From [Eubacterium] saphenum (lineage in GTDB: Bacteria; Bacillota; Clostridia; Peptostreptococcales; Anaerovoracaceae), in contig SFHC01000004.1 in NCBI GenBank assembly GCA_004555725.1, positions 124,001 to 188,000 of the forward strand: a stretch of 64,000 nucleotides of DNA, read 5' to 3'. Made by a program: the position numbers and the translations under genes. The notes under the pieces are model-generated. The model searched no databases and was not told where the DNA came from. It was given only the letters and a program-made list of their open reading frames with translations. Positions within the stretch are counted from its first letter, which is position 1. The number at the start of each line of letters is the position of its first letter. Shown here one piece after another: positions 26,414-34,061 of the stretch.

Positions 26414-27400
26414 ATGAGAGAGGGAAAGGAATATCTGAAGGAGATGGAGGATTTCCCGGCATTTTCTGAGCAGGAAGCCTGCCGGAAGTACGGCGAAACG
26501 CTGGATCACCCGGAAGTTATGCAGATTAACGTCGGAAAAACCTGCAACCTGCACTGCAAGCACTGCCACATCCAGGCAGGTCCGGACAGGACGGAGCAGA
26601 TGGACAGGGAGACGATGGATGCCTGCATCGAGGTGTATAAGAATAACGGATTTAAGACGATTGATATCACGGGCGGAGCGCCGGAAATGAATCCGAACAC
26701 ACCGTATTTAATTGAACAGGCTGCCGGCGCGGGCGCGCATGTAATCGTGCGCTCGAATCTGGTTATCCTGGAAGAGCCGGGCTATGAGAAGTTTATGGAG
26801 ATTTACCGGAAGAATAAGGTAGAACTTGTCGCGTCTCTTCCATCCTACGCAAAACGTGACGCGGACCGTCAGCGCGGCGAGGGAACGTTCGATGCGGTGA
26901 TCGACATGATTAAAAAGCTGAATGCGCAGGGATACGGCGTAGAAGACGAATTGACACTGAATCTGGTCTATAACCCGGGCGGAGCTTTTCTGCCGCCGGA
27001 TCAGGAGAGCCTGCGCAGAGAATACGCTCAGAAACTGGGAAGTCAGTTTGGGATTCACTTTAACGATCTGTTCGTGATTACCAATAATCCGATAGGCAGA
27101 TTCGGCGATTTCCTGGAGAGGAGCGGAAATTACCCAAGATATATGAAGCGTCTGATCGGCGCATTCAATCCGGCTGCTGTAGAAAACATGATGTGCCGGA
27201 ACCAGATTTCTGTGGATTATGACGGAACGGTCTATGACTGCGACTTTAACCTGGCGCTGGGCCTTCCTGCGCATGTGCCGGGGAATATCCGCGACCTCCG
27301 TGATGTGAGGCTGGAGAAGAGAAAGATTGTGTTTGCCAACCACTGCTACGCGTGCACGGCGGGCGCGGGATCCAGCTGCGGAGGTTCGACAGCGGAATAG
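26414..27400 (+). CDS. arsS: ArsS-type radical SAM protein (arsenosugar biosynthesis family)
   Basis: The 328-residue protein has the radical SAM Cx3Cx2C cluster motif (Cys44, Cys48, Cys51), a G-G-A-P near residue 85, and the C-terminal Cys-rich block C-Y-A-C-T-A-G-A-G-S-S-C-G-G that marks the ArsS family, a family with selenocysteine versions elsewhere. In cyanobacteria ArsS with ArsM makes 5'-deoxy-5'-dimethylarsinoyl-adenosine. No arsM, arsR or arsenite pump is in this window, so the arsenic role here is an inference from family only. Confidence 0.85.
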   Translation: MREGKEYLKEMEDFPAFSEQEACRKYGETLDHPEVMQINVGKTCNLHCKHCHIQAGPDRTEQMDRETMDACIEVYKNNGFKTIDITGGAPEMNPNTPYLIEQAAGAGAHVIVRSNLVILEEPGYEKFMEIYRKNKVELVASLPSYAKRDADRQRGEGTFDAVIDMIKKLNAQGYGVEDELTLNLVYNPGGAFLPPDQESLRREYAQKLGSQFGIHFNDLFVITNNPIGRFGDFLERSGNYPRYMKRLIGAFNPAAVENMMCRNQISVDYDGTVYDCDFNLALGLPAHVPGNIRDLRDVRLEKRKIVFANHCYACTAGAGSSCGGSTAE

Positions 27401-27486
27401 CGCCTTAAGAAAGCGGACGGTGCCGAGGGAAATATTCAGGCACTCCCTGAGAATACCAGAACGCAAAGTGATGTGCGGGTTTGTGA

Positions 27487-27557
27487 TTTACAGATATGAA
27501 AACGAGATCAGAATTCCGGGATTGGATTTCTGATCTCGTTTTGCACATATCTGTAAA
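27487..27557. terminator. long inverted repeat, bidirectional terminator
   Basis: Two nested arm pairs: TTTACAGATATG (27487-27498) with CATATCTGTAAA (27546-27557), and AACGAGATCAGAA (27501-27513) with TTCTGATCTCGTT (27528-27540). It sits between convergent arsS and the toxin gene and gives A-stem-T structure in both directions. Confidence 0.75.
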
Positions 27558-27577
27558 ACTCATGAACGTGCGGCACG

Positions 27578-27841
27578 TTAATAAATATCGCTTCTGTGCC
27601 CGATTGCAAGGACTAAAACAATGACTTTGTCATCCTGTATTTCTGCGATAATCCGATAATCACCAATGCGGTATCGCCATTGGCCGCTTCGGTTTGCTGT
27701 TAACCCTTTTCCATGCTGACGCGGGTCTGAGCAGCCTTCAATATTTTTCCTCAACCATCCGGTAATCAATGATGCCGTATACTTGTCCAGTTTTTTTAAC
27801 TGTTTCACTGCTCTGTGCGAAAATACAATGTGGTACTTCAC
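27578..27841 (-). CDS. RelE/ParE-family toxin
   Basis: The 87-residue basic protein has the RelE/ParE pattern: F-S-H-R-A-V-K-Q-L-K-K-L near the start, then R-Y-R-I-G-D-Y-R-I-I-A-E-I and a C-terminal V-L-V-L-A-I-G-H-R. RelE toxins cut mRNA on the ribosome; ParE relatives attack gyrase, and sequence alone does not decide. Its start overlaps the antitoxin stop by 4 nt (ATGA), so the two are translationally coupled. Confidence 0.88.
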   Translation of the reverse strand: MKYHIVFSHRAVKQLKKLDKYTASLITGWLRKNIEGCSDPRQHGKGLTANRSGQWRYRIGDYRIIAEIQDDKVIVLVLAIGHRSDIY

Positions 27842-28059
27842 TTTAAGCCTAACTCTTTCTCAACATCATCCAGAGAATATGTCACAGGATTTTTTTCAAA
27901 TTCGGCAAAGGCTTCGTTGTAAGCCTTTAAATCGTATTCATCTTCAATGCGTTCAAGGACAGAGCTTCTCACCAGTTCAGACAGGGTCATTCCGTTCAAT
28001 TTTGCGTATTCTTTGAATAATTTTGTGTCTTTCTCGTTTAATCGTAAGGAAATGGTCAT
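27838..28059 (-). CDS. RelB-type ribbon-helix-helix antitoxin
   Basis: The 73-residue protein has an N-terminal ribbon-helix-helix segment (M-T-I-S-L-R-L-N, then F-K-E-Y-A-K-L-N-G-M-T-L-S-E-L) for DNA binding and an acidic C-terminal tail (D-D-V-E-K-E-L-G-L) that would wrap the toxin. GGAGGTGA precedes ATG 28059; a longer frame from 28110 runs through the ribosome site and the operator. It precedes and overlaps the toxin gene, and tandem palindromes lie at its promoter. Confidence 0.86.
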   Translation of the reverse strand: MTISLRLNEKDTKLFKEYAKLNGMTLSELVRSSVLERIEDEYDLKAYNEAFAEFEKNPVTYSLDDVEKELGLK

Positions 28060-28090
28060 AGTCTCACCTCCTTCTTTCGGTCCCTCTTCT

Positions 28091-28127
28091 TGTAATACAG
28101 TGTAATACATAGGCGTCTAATGGTCAA
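28091..28127 (-). promoter_or_regulatory. toxin-antitoxin promoter with tandem operators
   Basis: Minus strand: TTGACC (28122-28127), 17-nt spacer, TACACT (28099-28104). Two copies of the 9-bp palindrome TGTA-A-TACA (28091-28099 and 28101-28109), one helical turn apart, cover the -10 region, as expected for cooperative ribbon-helix-helix autorepression. Confidence 0.65.
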
Positions 28128-28217
28128 TGGTCGTTGAAGAATTAATGCAGGTAAGAATGAGAAATGTGATTGAACGATGACTGCAATATGACGGCGTTCG
28201 GAAGATTACCCGAAAAT

Positions 28218-28254
28218 CTTAAGAAATCTAAATTAAATCTTAATAAAACTTATG
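28218..28254 (+). promoter_or_regulatory. four CTTAA-type direct repeats, OmpR/PhoP-like site
   Basis: CTTAAG (28218), CTAAAT (28228), CTTAAT (28239) and CTTATG (28249) recur every 10-11 nt and end 8 nt before the -35 box, the geometry used by OmpR/PhoB-family activators. A matching array stands before the glycosyltransferase gene. Confidence 0.5.
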
Positions 28255-28261
28255 AATTCTG

Positions 28262-28290
28262 TTGAAATCTGACTTTTCCGGCTCTATAAT
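28262..28290 (+). promoter_or_regulatory. promoter of the SH3/lysin gene
   Basis: TTGAAA (28262-28267), 17-nt spacer, TATAAT (28285-28290). Confidence 0.8.
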
Positions 28291-28321
28291 TTTAGTCAGT
28301 TAGAGAAAAGGAGGTGTTGAA

Positions 28322-29344
28322 TTGACACAGAGAAAGCTGAAGGACGGCGTTCTTGCACTTACTGTAATGACTGCGGCAATCATCATTATGGTATTACTCA
28401 GTGCGGGAACTGCACATGCGACAGCGAAGGGAAAAGTCAGTGCTTATGGCGGACTTAATCTGCGAAGCGGTGCAGGGATTCAATACAGAATTCTGACCAC
28501 CATTCCTAACGGCACAACCATTACGTTAACGAGTAAGACAGGCAACTGGTATAAAACCACATATAAAGGGAAAACCGGCTGCGTGTATGCAAGTTATGTG
28601 AAAAAACTGTCCAGTTCCTCCACGACAACGGTTTCTTCGTCTTCATCCAAGACGGGATACGTAAATGCGACGGGAGGGTTGAATCTGAGGAAGGGCGCAG
28701 GCACCAAATACGGTGTGATCTGCGTGATTCCCAACGGTTCTGCAGTCACGGTGAAAAGCAGCAGCGGAAGCTGGTACAAGGTTGTTTACAACGGCAAGAC
28801 AGGGTACGTCAGCTCCGGATTTATTTCCTGGAGTAAAACGACATCAACTCTGGTTAAACGATCTTCATCCCGGCCTTCTGCATCGACAGTAATCAGCAAG
28901 GCTGTAAGCTGGGCAATCGCGACGGCCAATGACAACAGCCACGGATACAGCCTTCTGGCGTCCAGACGCTGGGGCAGTCCGGACTATGACTGTTCAACAT
29001 TTGTTGCGAGCGCATTCCGTGCAGCGGGCCTCAGTCTGACCTACGGCGGATCTTCTTCCGTTATGTACTGCGGCATTATGAAAACGATCTTTACTGCGGA
29101 CGGATTTGAATGGATCCCGTGGAGTAAGATCGGAAGTGTCAGCAATCTTAAGGTAGGCGATGTTCTCCTGGATGCCAGCGCGCATACGGAACTGTATATC
29201 GGATCCGGAAAAACTGCCGCTGCGCACTCTGACCGCGGATATCCGCAGGCAGGAGACCAGACCGGAACAGAGGTCAGCGTAGCCGGTTATTATAACAATG
29301 TCGGCGGCGTAAGCTGGGACGGCGTGCTGCGGTATGTCGGCTGA
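28322..29344 (+). CDS. secreted peptidoglycan hydrolase with two SH3b domains
   Basis: The 340-residue precursor has a signal peptide (hydrophobic residues about 9-29, then A-H-A), two bacterial SH3 domains (about 36-95 and 112-170, each with G-L-N-L-R and W-Y-K patterns), and a C-terminal cysteine hydrolase like the phage amidase_5/NlpC-P60 type, with Cys224 in Y-D-C-S-T-F-V and His288 in A-H-T-E-L-Y-I-G-S-G. It probably cuts peptidoglycan peptides. Translation starts at TTG 28322, 5 nt after AAGGAGGTG; no ATG is near. The neighbours are envelope genes. Confidence 0.85.
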   Translation: MTQRKLKDGVLALTVMTAAIIIMVLLSAGTAHATAKGKVSAYGGLNLRSGAGIQYRILTTIPNGTTITLTSKTGNWYKTTYKGKTGCVYASYVKKLSSSSTTTVSSSSSKTGYVNATGGLNLRKGAGTKYGVICVIPNGSAVTVKSSSGSWYKVVYNGKTGYVSSGFISWSKTTSTLVKRSSSRPSASTVISKAVSWAIATANDNSHGYSLLASRRWGSPDYDCSTFVASAFRAAGLSLTYGGSSSVMYCGIMKTIFTADGFEWIPWSKIGSVSNLKVGDVLLDASAHTELYIGSGKTAAAHSDRGYPQAGDQTGTEVSVAGYYNNVGGVSWDGVLRYVG

Positions 29345-29390
29345 TTCAGCTTGCAGACGCGGCGAGACCATAACATTATATTCAATTCAA

Positions 29391-29423
29391 AACAGGGACT
29401 GCGCAGAAGCGGTCCCTGTTTTT
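29391..29423. terminator. bidirectional terminator
   Basis: AACAGGGAC pairs with GTCCCTGTT, TTTT follows on plus and a shorter T-tract on minus. It lies between the convergent lysin and deacetylase genes and overlaps the deacetylase stop. Confidence 0.8.
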
Positions 29424-30111
29424 ACAGTGTTTTAAATTGATATCCCTGTTTCTTCAGTTCAGGCAGAACGCGTTCCAGTGTCCGGATGGTTCGTGCCGGC
29501 GCGTGATCCGATCCGCGGCCGTCATGCAGGCAGATGACTGCTCCGGGGCGCACTCTGGACAAAAGCCGATGCGCAAGGGTGTCCACGTCGGGCCGCGCGC
29601 TCCAGTCTCCGATCATGACGTTCCAAAGGACCCGCTTGATATGATGTTTTTTCAGTTCCCGGATCAGGGTCAGATTATAAAGCCCCCAGGGCGCGCGATA
29701 AAGATCGGCCGAAATGCCCAGGTCTTTCATGATATGGAGTGATCTTGACAGATCACGCTTTGCCGCACGCGGCCCCTGGAACATCGCACATTTATGAGAC
29801 AGTGAATGGCTGGCAACGACGTGTCCTTCCTTCTGCATGCGGCGGATCAGTTCCGGATTCTCCCGCGCAAATTCCGCAACGGTGAAAAAGGTGGCGTGAA
29901 TATGGTTTTCCGCGAGCAGATCCAGCAGTTTTCCGGTATAATCCGGATCCGGACCGTCGTCAAAGGTCAGGTACAGGACTTTCTCCGGATGAGCGGTTAA
30001 TGAGAAGCGCAGCGCGTTTTCCGCGCGCAGAGAGGCTGCAGGAAGCGGCGCGTAAATGAAGTACGCGGCAGCGGAAACGGCTGCCGCGGCAAGAATCGTT
30101 TGTTTTAACAT
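29422..30111 (-). CDS. polysaccharide deacetylase (NodB domain)
   Basis: The 229-residue protein has an N-terminal membrane or signal segment (to about residue 27) and a NodB domain with T-F-D-D-G-P-D (metal-binding Asp pair, about residues 49-55), H-S-L-S-H (His ligands) and R-A-P-W-G. It most likely removes acetyl groups from peptidoglycan or another cell-surface glycan. Its start lies 6 nt after the stop of the upstream glycosyltransferase gene, so the two are coupled. Confidence 0.9.
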   Translation of the reverse strand: MLKQTILAAAAVSAAAYFIYAPLPAASLRAENALRFSLTAHPEKVLYLTFDDGPDPDYTGKLLDLLAENHIHATFFTVAEFARENPELIRRMQKEGHVVASHSLSHKCAMFQGPRAAKRDLSRSLHIMKDLGISADLYRAPWGLYNLTLIRELKKHHIKRVLWNVMIGDWSARPDVDTLAHRLLSRVRPGAVICLHDGRGSDHAPARTIRTLERVLPELKKQGYQFKTL

Positions 30112-30117
30112 ATGTCC

Positions 30118-31197
30118 TCAGGCCTCCAGTCGAAGATCGTCCATAATCGAATTGATTTCATTTCCGCGGTATTTTTCACGGATGCGGTGCATATTCTTTC
30201 CGGCGTCCTGAATCAGAGGGGTGCTGGAAATTTCATCCACAAACTCTCTGATGCCTGCGCTGCTGCCGCTCTCAATGATGCCGCCGATCTGTTCGCGCTG
30301 AATATATTCCGCGTTTTCTCGTTCATGCTGAAAGAACGGATCCAGTACAAAAATCGGCGTTTCCGAATGAATGGCTTCGGAAAGCGTCAGGCCTCCGGCT
30401 TTGGTAAGGATAAGGTCTGCATTCTGCATGTACATCGGCACCTGATCGGTAAAACCGATTACCTGAATTCCCGGATAGGTCTGTTTCAGATGGCGGTATA
30501 ATTCCCGGTTGTGGCCGGTGATGACGGTAACCCGGAATTCCGGCCTTTCCTGGAGTGCGTGCAGAAGCGCGTCAATTCCCGGAAGGATTCCGAGGCCTCC
30601 GCCCATAACCAGAATGTTTTTTGTCCCTGAAGAGGGATCTGTATGACCGGTCTGTTCAAACTGCGGATTGACCGGAATGCCTCCGACATAGATAATGCGC
30701 GGGTTTACGCCGGACTTCCGAAGTGTTTCGGCAGTATATTCACTTCCGACAAGGTACGCGTCTGTATAATCGGCGATCCATTCCGGATAGGCGCCGATAT
30801 CGGTGATGCAGGTGACAAACGGGATCTTGCTGTGAAAGTATTTTTTATAGGAACTGACGTATTTAGAACTCATCAGCCAGGTAGAAAGGATCAGATCCGG
30901 ATTGTACTGGGTGACGAGCTGCTGGATGGCAAGTCCGTGACGGACCCGGGTCCGCCATGGAAACTGGCAGGTCAGAGCATCGATTTTCGCGAGGGAGTTG
31001 TAGATCCCCGGGCGGGAGTTTACCAGATAGTTGAATCCGGTGTAAATCAGCGGGTAGGAGTGCGGATAGATGTAGGGCATCAGGTCAACAATGTGAATTT
31101 CTGCTTCCGGATGCTGCCGGACGATCTGCGCCCGGATTGCCCTGGCTGCAGAAACGTGCCCCTGGCCGAATTTTGCTGTCAGTATAAGAATTTTCAT
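30118..31197 (-). CDS. UgtP/MGDG synthase-like glycosyltransferase
   Basis: The 359-residue protein resembles the GT28-type diacylglycerol glucosyltransferase/MGDG synthase group: K-I-L-I-L-T-A-K-F-G-Q-G-H near the start, then M-G-G-G-L-G and T-K-A-G-G-L-T-L-S-E-A in the nucleotide-sugar-binding half. Such enzymes build glycolipids that anchor lipoteichoic acid. ATG 31197, after AAAGGGGAACCGAAA, is preferred over 31248. It is in one operon with the polysaccharide deacetylase and has 11-bp direct repeats at its promoter. Confidence 0.87.
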   Translation of the reverse strand: MKILILTAKFGQGHVSAARAIRAQIVRQHPEAEIHIVDLMPYIYPHSYPLIYTGFNYLVNSRPGIYNSLAKIDALTCQFPWRTRVRHGLAIQQLVTQYNPDLILSTWLMSSKYVSSYKKYFHSKIPFVTCITDIGAYPEWIADYTDAYLVGSEYTAETLRKSGVNPRIIYVGGIPVNPQFEQTGHTDPSSGTKNILVMGGGLGILPGIDALLHALQERPEFRVTVITGHNRELYRHLKQTYPGIQVIGFTDQVPMYMQNADLILTKAGGLTLSEAIHSETPIFVLDPFFQHERENAEYIQREQIGGIIESGSSAGIREFVDEISSTPLIQDAGKNMHRIREKYRGNEINSIMDDLRLEA

Positions 31198-31240
31198 TTT
31201 CGGTTCCCCTTTCTCCATGAATATATGGTAGGAGAGAAAT

Positions 31241-31279
31241 CTTAACATATCCTTAAATAGTCATTAAATCGGGTTAAAA
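31241..31279 (-). promoter_or_regulatory. four 11-bp-spaced TTTAA-type repeats before the glycosyltransferase gene
   Basis: Minus-strand boxes TTTTAA, TTTAAT, TTTAAG and GTTAAG lie at plus positions 31274, 31263, 31252 and 31241, exactly 11 nt apart. A TATATT -10-like box follows at 31220-31225. The pattern resembles the array at 28218-28254. Confidence 0.5.
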
Positions 31280-31373
31280 CCTGAATAAAGATTGTGTGTC
31301 CGAAATATGTTGAAACGGTGAGGAAGCAGGGACAGGCGTGAACTTCTGGCCGGGTTGTTTTTGTCAGAAAAGT

Positions 31374-31408
31374 GTGCGTACAGGCGCGGCAGATGATACA
31401 ATAATTTT
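31374..31408 (+). promoter_or_regulatory. promoter box before the PrsW-like gene
   Basis: TGA-TACAAT (31394-31402) is an extended -10 box inside a 34-nt block repeated with few changes at 33403-33437 before the Nudix gene. After it, GAGGTGAG precedes a 10-codon reading frame (31438-31470) that ends before the PrsW gene; this may be an upstream leader peptide or a gene remnant. Confidence 0.55.
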
Positions 31409-31543
31409 ATCGGAAGTCTGCAGAAGTGAGGTGAGTCATGGGATGCTGTAAAAAACAGTTAAAAACTTGAATACCTGTGCGGGAAGTGTTACGATGGACG
31501 CGGTTTTGTTAGAGATGTTTAATCTGGGAGATGAATAATCAAA

Positions 31544-32437
31544 ATGGATTCATTACTCGATCTTGATCTGAATAACCGGAGCCGCGTCTGGTGGGTAAGT
31601 TTATTTCTGTTCTTTACGGCGTTCCTGATAGGGACGTTTCAGGAACTTTACGACATGTATCTGACTTTCCCGAAACATACGAGCAATCTGGCAGCCAGAT
31701 ATTATATGATGCTGGTGTGTTTTGCTCTTCTGCTGACATACTTCATACCGTTTGTGCTGTTCATACGTTATACCTGCAGGAAGCTTGATATTTCCGGGCA
31801 TCTGCCGCTGCTGGCCTTTTTCTCCGGGTGGTTTGTTCCGGGCTGGGCTGCCGGCAGCCTCAACGATCGTGCAGATCAATTGCTGAGACTGATGATTTCG
31901 CCGCACTTCGACAAGGTGTGGGGCGATGCGGCAGAAGCGCCGATTGTTGAGGAAACGCTGAAGGTCCTGGTTGTGGTATGGCTGCTCTATATTTTGGGGC
32001 GGTATATGAAGAAAGATTTTCTGGTTGCCGGAATGGCCGTGGGGATGGGATTCCAGGTTGGAGAGGACTTTGACTACATCGAAAAGCGGATCACCGGAAG
32101 CTTTCTCCAGTATTCTACGGCAATTGGGTATACAATTGATGACCGCATTTCATGGAGCCTTCTGAGTCACTGGATATACACCGCTCTGGTGGCAGTCGGC
32201 GTATATTACATTTTCTTCGGGCGAAAAAAGGAGCAGAGTACGCATGCAGTCCGAAGCGGCATTCTGCTGATTCTTCTCGCACTGCTGGAGCACGCTTACT
32301 GCGACTCGCCGTTTCCGCCCATACTTTTACCGGATGCCGCGACGGGCGCAGTCATGCTGCTGGTGTTCTATGTGGTGTACGTGAGGACCGTGCAGGAACA
32401 GAGGAAATTGGGATCAATCATGGAAAGTAAGGAGTAA
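31544..32437 (+). CDS. PrsW-family intramembrane protease
   Basis: The 297-residue protein has about eight membrane segments and the PrsW glutamic-type protease motifs: E-E-T-L-K at Glu136-Glu137, a G-M-G-F-Q-V-G-E-D segment near 165-173, and S-H-W-I-Y with a conserved histidine. PrsW proteases cut membrane-bound anti-sigma factors to start stress responses. No sigma/anti-sigma pair is seen in the window, so the target is unknown. GGGAG lies 13 nt before the ATG, rather far. The next gene starts 6 nt after its stop. Confidence 0.82.
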   Translation: MDSLLDLDLNNRSRVWWVSLFLFFTAFLIGTFQELYDMYLTFPKHTSNLAARYYMMLVCFALLLTYFIPFVLFIRYTCRKLDISGHLPLLAFFSGWFVPGWAAGSLNDRADQLLRLMISPHFDKVWGDAAEAPIVEETLKVLVVVWLLYILGRYMKKDFLVAGMAVGMGFQVGEDFDYIEKRITGSFLQYSTAIGYTIDDRISWSLLSHWIYTALVAVGVYYIFFGRKKEQSTHAVRSGILLILLALLEHAYCDSPFPPILLPDAATGAVMLLVFYVVYVRTVQEQRKLGSIMESKE

Positions 32438-32443
32438 AATAAG

Positions 32444-32986
32444 ATGAAAATGAAGAGTTATGAAGAGAAAAGCAAAGCAGTAAAAATGACGGTATGCGTG
32501 CTGACAATTCTTCTGGCGGTTGTCCTGGCAGCAGGACTTCTGCCGCAGAGTGCGTACGCATCTGCGACAAAAAGCACCGGGGCGGCGAAGAAAATCACCG
32601 TGTATGCCGGCGGAAAGATGGTGAAACGCAGCGGTTACTGGGTGAAGGACACGCGAAACAGCAAGAAGCGCGTCGCTATGGTTCCGCTCGGACAGACCGC
32701 CGCGAATCTCGGCCTGAAAGTCCGGAAGAGCGGAAAAAGTAAAAAGGATGTTACGGTCACTGGCGCGCCGATGTACATGCAGTTCAGAATCGGTGAAGAC
32801 GGATATTCCTTCACCACCAGCAACCCGAATCTCTGCGGCGCGACCGGCCTGATCCGGTACGGAGCGGCAGCGGCAGTCCGCGGCGGCAGAATTTACGTCC
32901 CGGCCAGGGTGTATACGGGCGTCTATATGCAGGATTCTGCGGTAAGGATTAAGGGAAATACGGTTGTCATTACGGCGGTGAAGTAA
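32444..32986 (+). CDS. secreted stalk-domain (copper amine oxidase N-like) protein
   Basis: The 180-residue precursor has a signal peptide (hydrophobic residues about 15-38, ending S-A-Y-A-S-A). The mature part resembles the stalk/copper amine oxidase N-terminal domain often found on clostridial surface proteins (M-V-P-L-G-Q-T near 85, R-I-Y-V-P-A-R-V near 148). No catalytic residues are seen. AAGGAG overlaps the end of the PrsW gene, so the two are in one operon. Function unknown. Confidence 0.65.
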   Translation: MKMKSYEEKSKAVKMTVCVLTILLAVVLAAGLLPQSAYASATKSTGAAKKITVYAGGKMVKRSGYWVKDTRNSKKRVAMVPLGQTAANLGLKVRKSGKSKKDVTVTGAPMYMQFRIGEDGYSFTTSNPNLCGATGLIRYGAAAAVRGGRIYVPARVYTGVYMQDSAVRIKGNTVVITAVK

Positions 32987-32991
32987 CAATC

Positions 32992-33395
32992 TCAGTTGAG
33001 AGAACTGCCCGTGAGATGTGTCAATAGTTATCCATCTCTTGTTCTCGAAACCGTTGAATTCACGGAAATGAGAACACAAAAAGGAGTTTGAGTTTTTCTG
33101 TTATCGATTAGAAAAATAATCACGTTTCCGGAACGGGACATGGGTTCGCCGGGGCAGTTTGATCGAGTCGCGATGAATATCAGTATGTATACTCGCTGGT
33201 TTGGTCTCGATATGAAAAAGCAAATGGGGAAAGCGCACGATATGTATGTGTTCTTGTACATATCGTGCGCTTTTCGGTCATATGTACCGTCCCGGCGGAG
33301 AACAGAGTTGTGCACAATTGAAGCAAACTCCTTTTTCTGTTCTGAAATCGGCCATTTTCAGGAATTTGGAAACAGAAATAATGAAAGTGCGATTG
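32992..33395. repeat. ~404-nt noncoding repeat, copy A
   Basis: It aligns almost throughout with 34062-34466. It contains a 20-nt inverted repeat, AGAACACAAAAAGGAGTTTG at 33071-33090 with its near complement at 33324-33343 (19 of 20), and a 14-bp central hairpin (33233-33246 with 33257-33270) followed by TTTTC. Small reading frames inside lack ribosome sites. Confidence 0.75.
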
Positions 33396-33402
33396 AGATC
33401 AG

Positions 33403-33431
33403 GTGCGGACAGCCGCGGCAGATGGTACAAT
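33403..33431 (+). promoter_or_regulatory. promoter of the Nudix gene
   Basis: ATGG-TACAAT (33422-33431) is an extended -10 box within the 34-nt block also seen at 31374-31408. Confidence 0.55.
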
Positions 33432-33468
33432 AGTTTCATTAAGAAGTATTCAGGAGTGAGGTGAAGTT

Positions 33469-33999
33469 ATGAACTATTGTATAGAATGCGGGAGTCCGCT
33501 GGAACTCCGGACGATTCCGGATGAAGGACCGGTTCCTTACTGCCCTGCGTGCAGAGCTTTTCGTTTTCCGAATTTTAATGTCAACTGCAGCATGATTGTG
33601 ATGAATCCGGAACGGGACCAGATTGCTCTGATTAAGCAGTATGGCGGGGAAGAGTATATTCTGGTTGCCGGATATGTGCGCAAGGGTGAAGACGCGGAAG
33701 ACACGGCAGCGCGGGAAGTGTATGAGGAACTTGGAGTCCGGGTGGCGGAAATGAAATTCAACCGGACACACTATTTTCCACCGTCAAATACACTGATGGT
33801 CAATTTTACAGTCACAGTGGAGAGTGAAGATCTGCATCCGAATGAAGAGGTGGATTCTTACCGGTGGTTTACACGTAAGGAGGCTCGTGAACAGATCAAA
33901 AAAGGGGGACTGGCGCAGATCTTTCTGAATGGGTATCTGGACGGGCTGAAAGAGTGCGAGTACAGGTTCCCGGATGCGGAAGAGATGAAGCTGGTGTAG
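33469..33999 (+). CDS. Nudix hydrolase with N-terminal zinc ribbon (NudC-like)
   Basis: The 176-residue protein has a four-cysteine zinc ribbon (C4-x2-C7, C25-x2-C28) and a complete Nudix box, G-x5-E-x7-R-E-x2-E-E-x-G, at residues 68-90. This layout matches short NADH pyrophosphatase-like Nudix proteins, which cut nucleoside diphosphate derivatives such as NAD(H); the true substrate is open. GAGGTGAAGTT precedes the ATG. It is placed between the two copies of the ~405-nt repeat. Confidence 0.88.
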   Translation: MNYCIECGSPLELRTIPDEGPVPYCPACRAFRFPNFNVNCSMIVMNPERDQIALIKQYGGEEYILVAGYVRKGEDAEDTAAREVYEELGVRVAEMKFNRTHYFPPSNTLMVNFTVTVESEDLHPNEEVDSYRWFTRKEAREQIKKGGLAQIFLNGYLDGLKECEYRFPDAEEMKLV

Positions 34000-34061
34000 G
34001 AGAATCAGAAAAGTGAATGCCCAGGTGTGAAGTGAAACGGTGAACGGGTGGAGTAAAAATA

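Noticed and set aside
25972..27400. Selenocysteine (in-frame TGA) in the ArsS pair
   Set aside because: Both frames are uninterrupted and the family selenocysteine positions are cysteine codons here.
33028..33315. Minus-strand frame, partly alike in the second copy (34098-34559)
   Set aside because: Both lack ribosome sites, the proteins differ at many residues, and the shared hairpin shows compensating changes, so the RNA explanation is preferred. A decayed coding sequence is not fully excluded.
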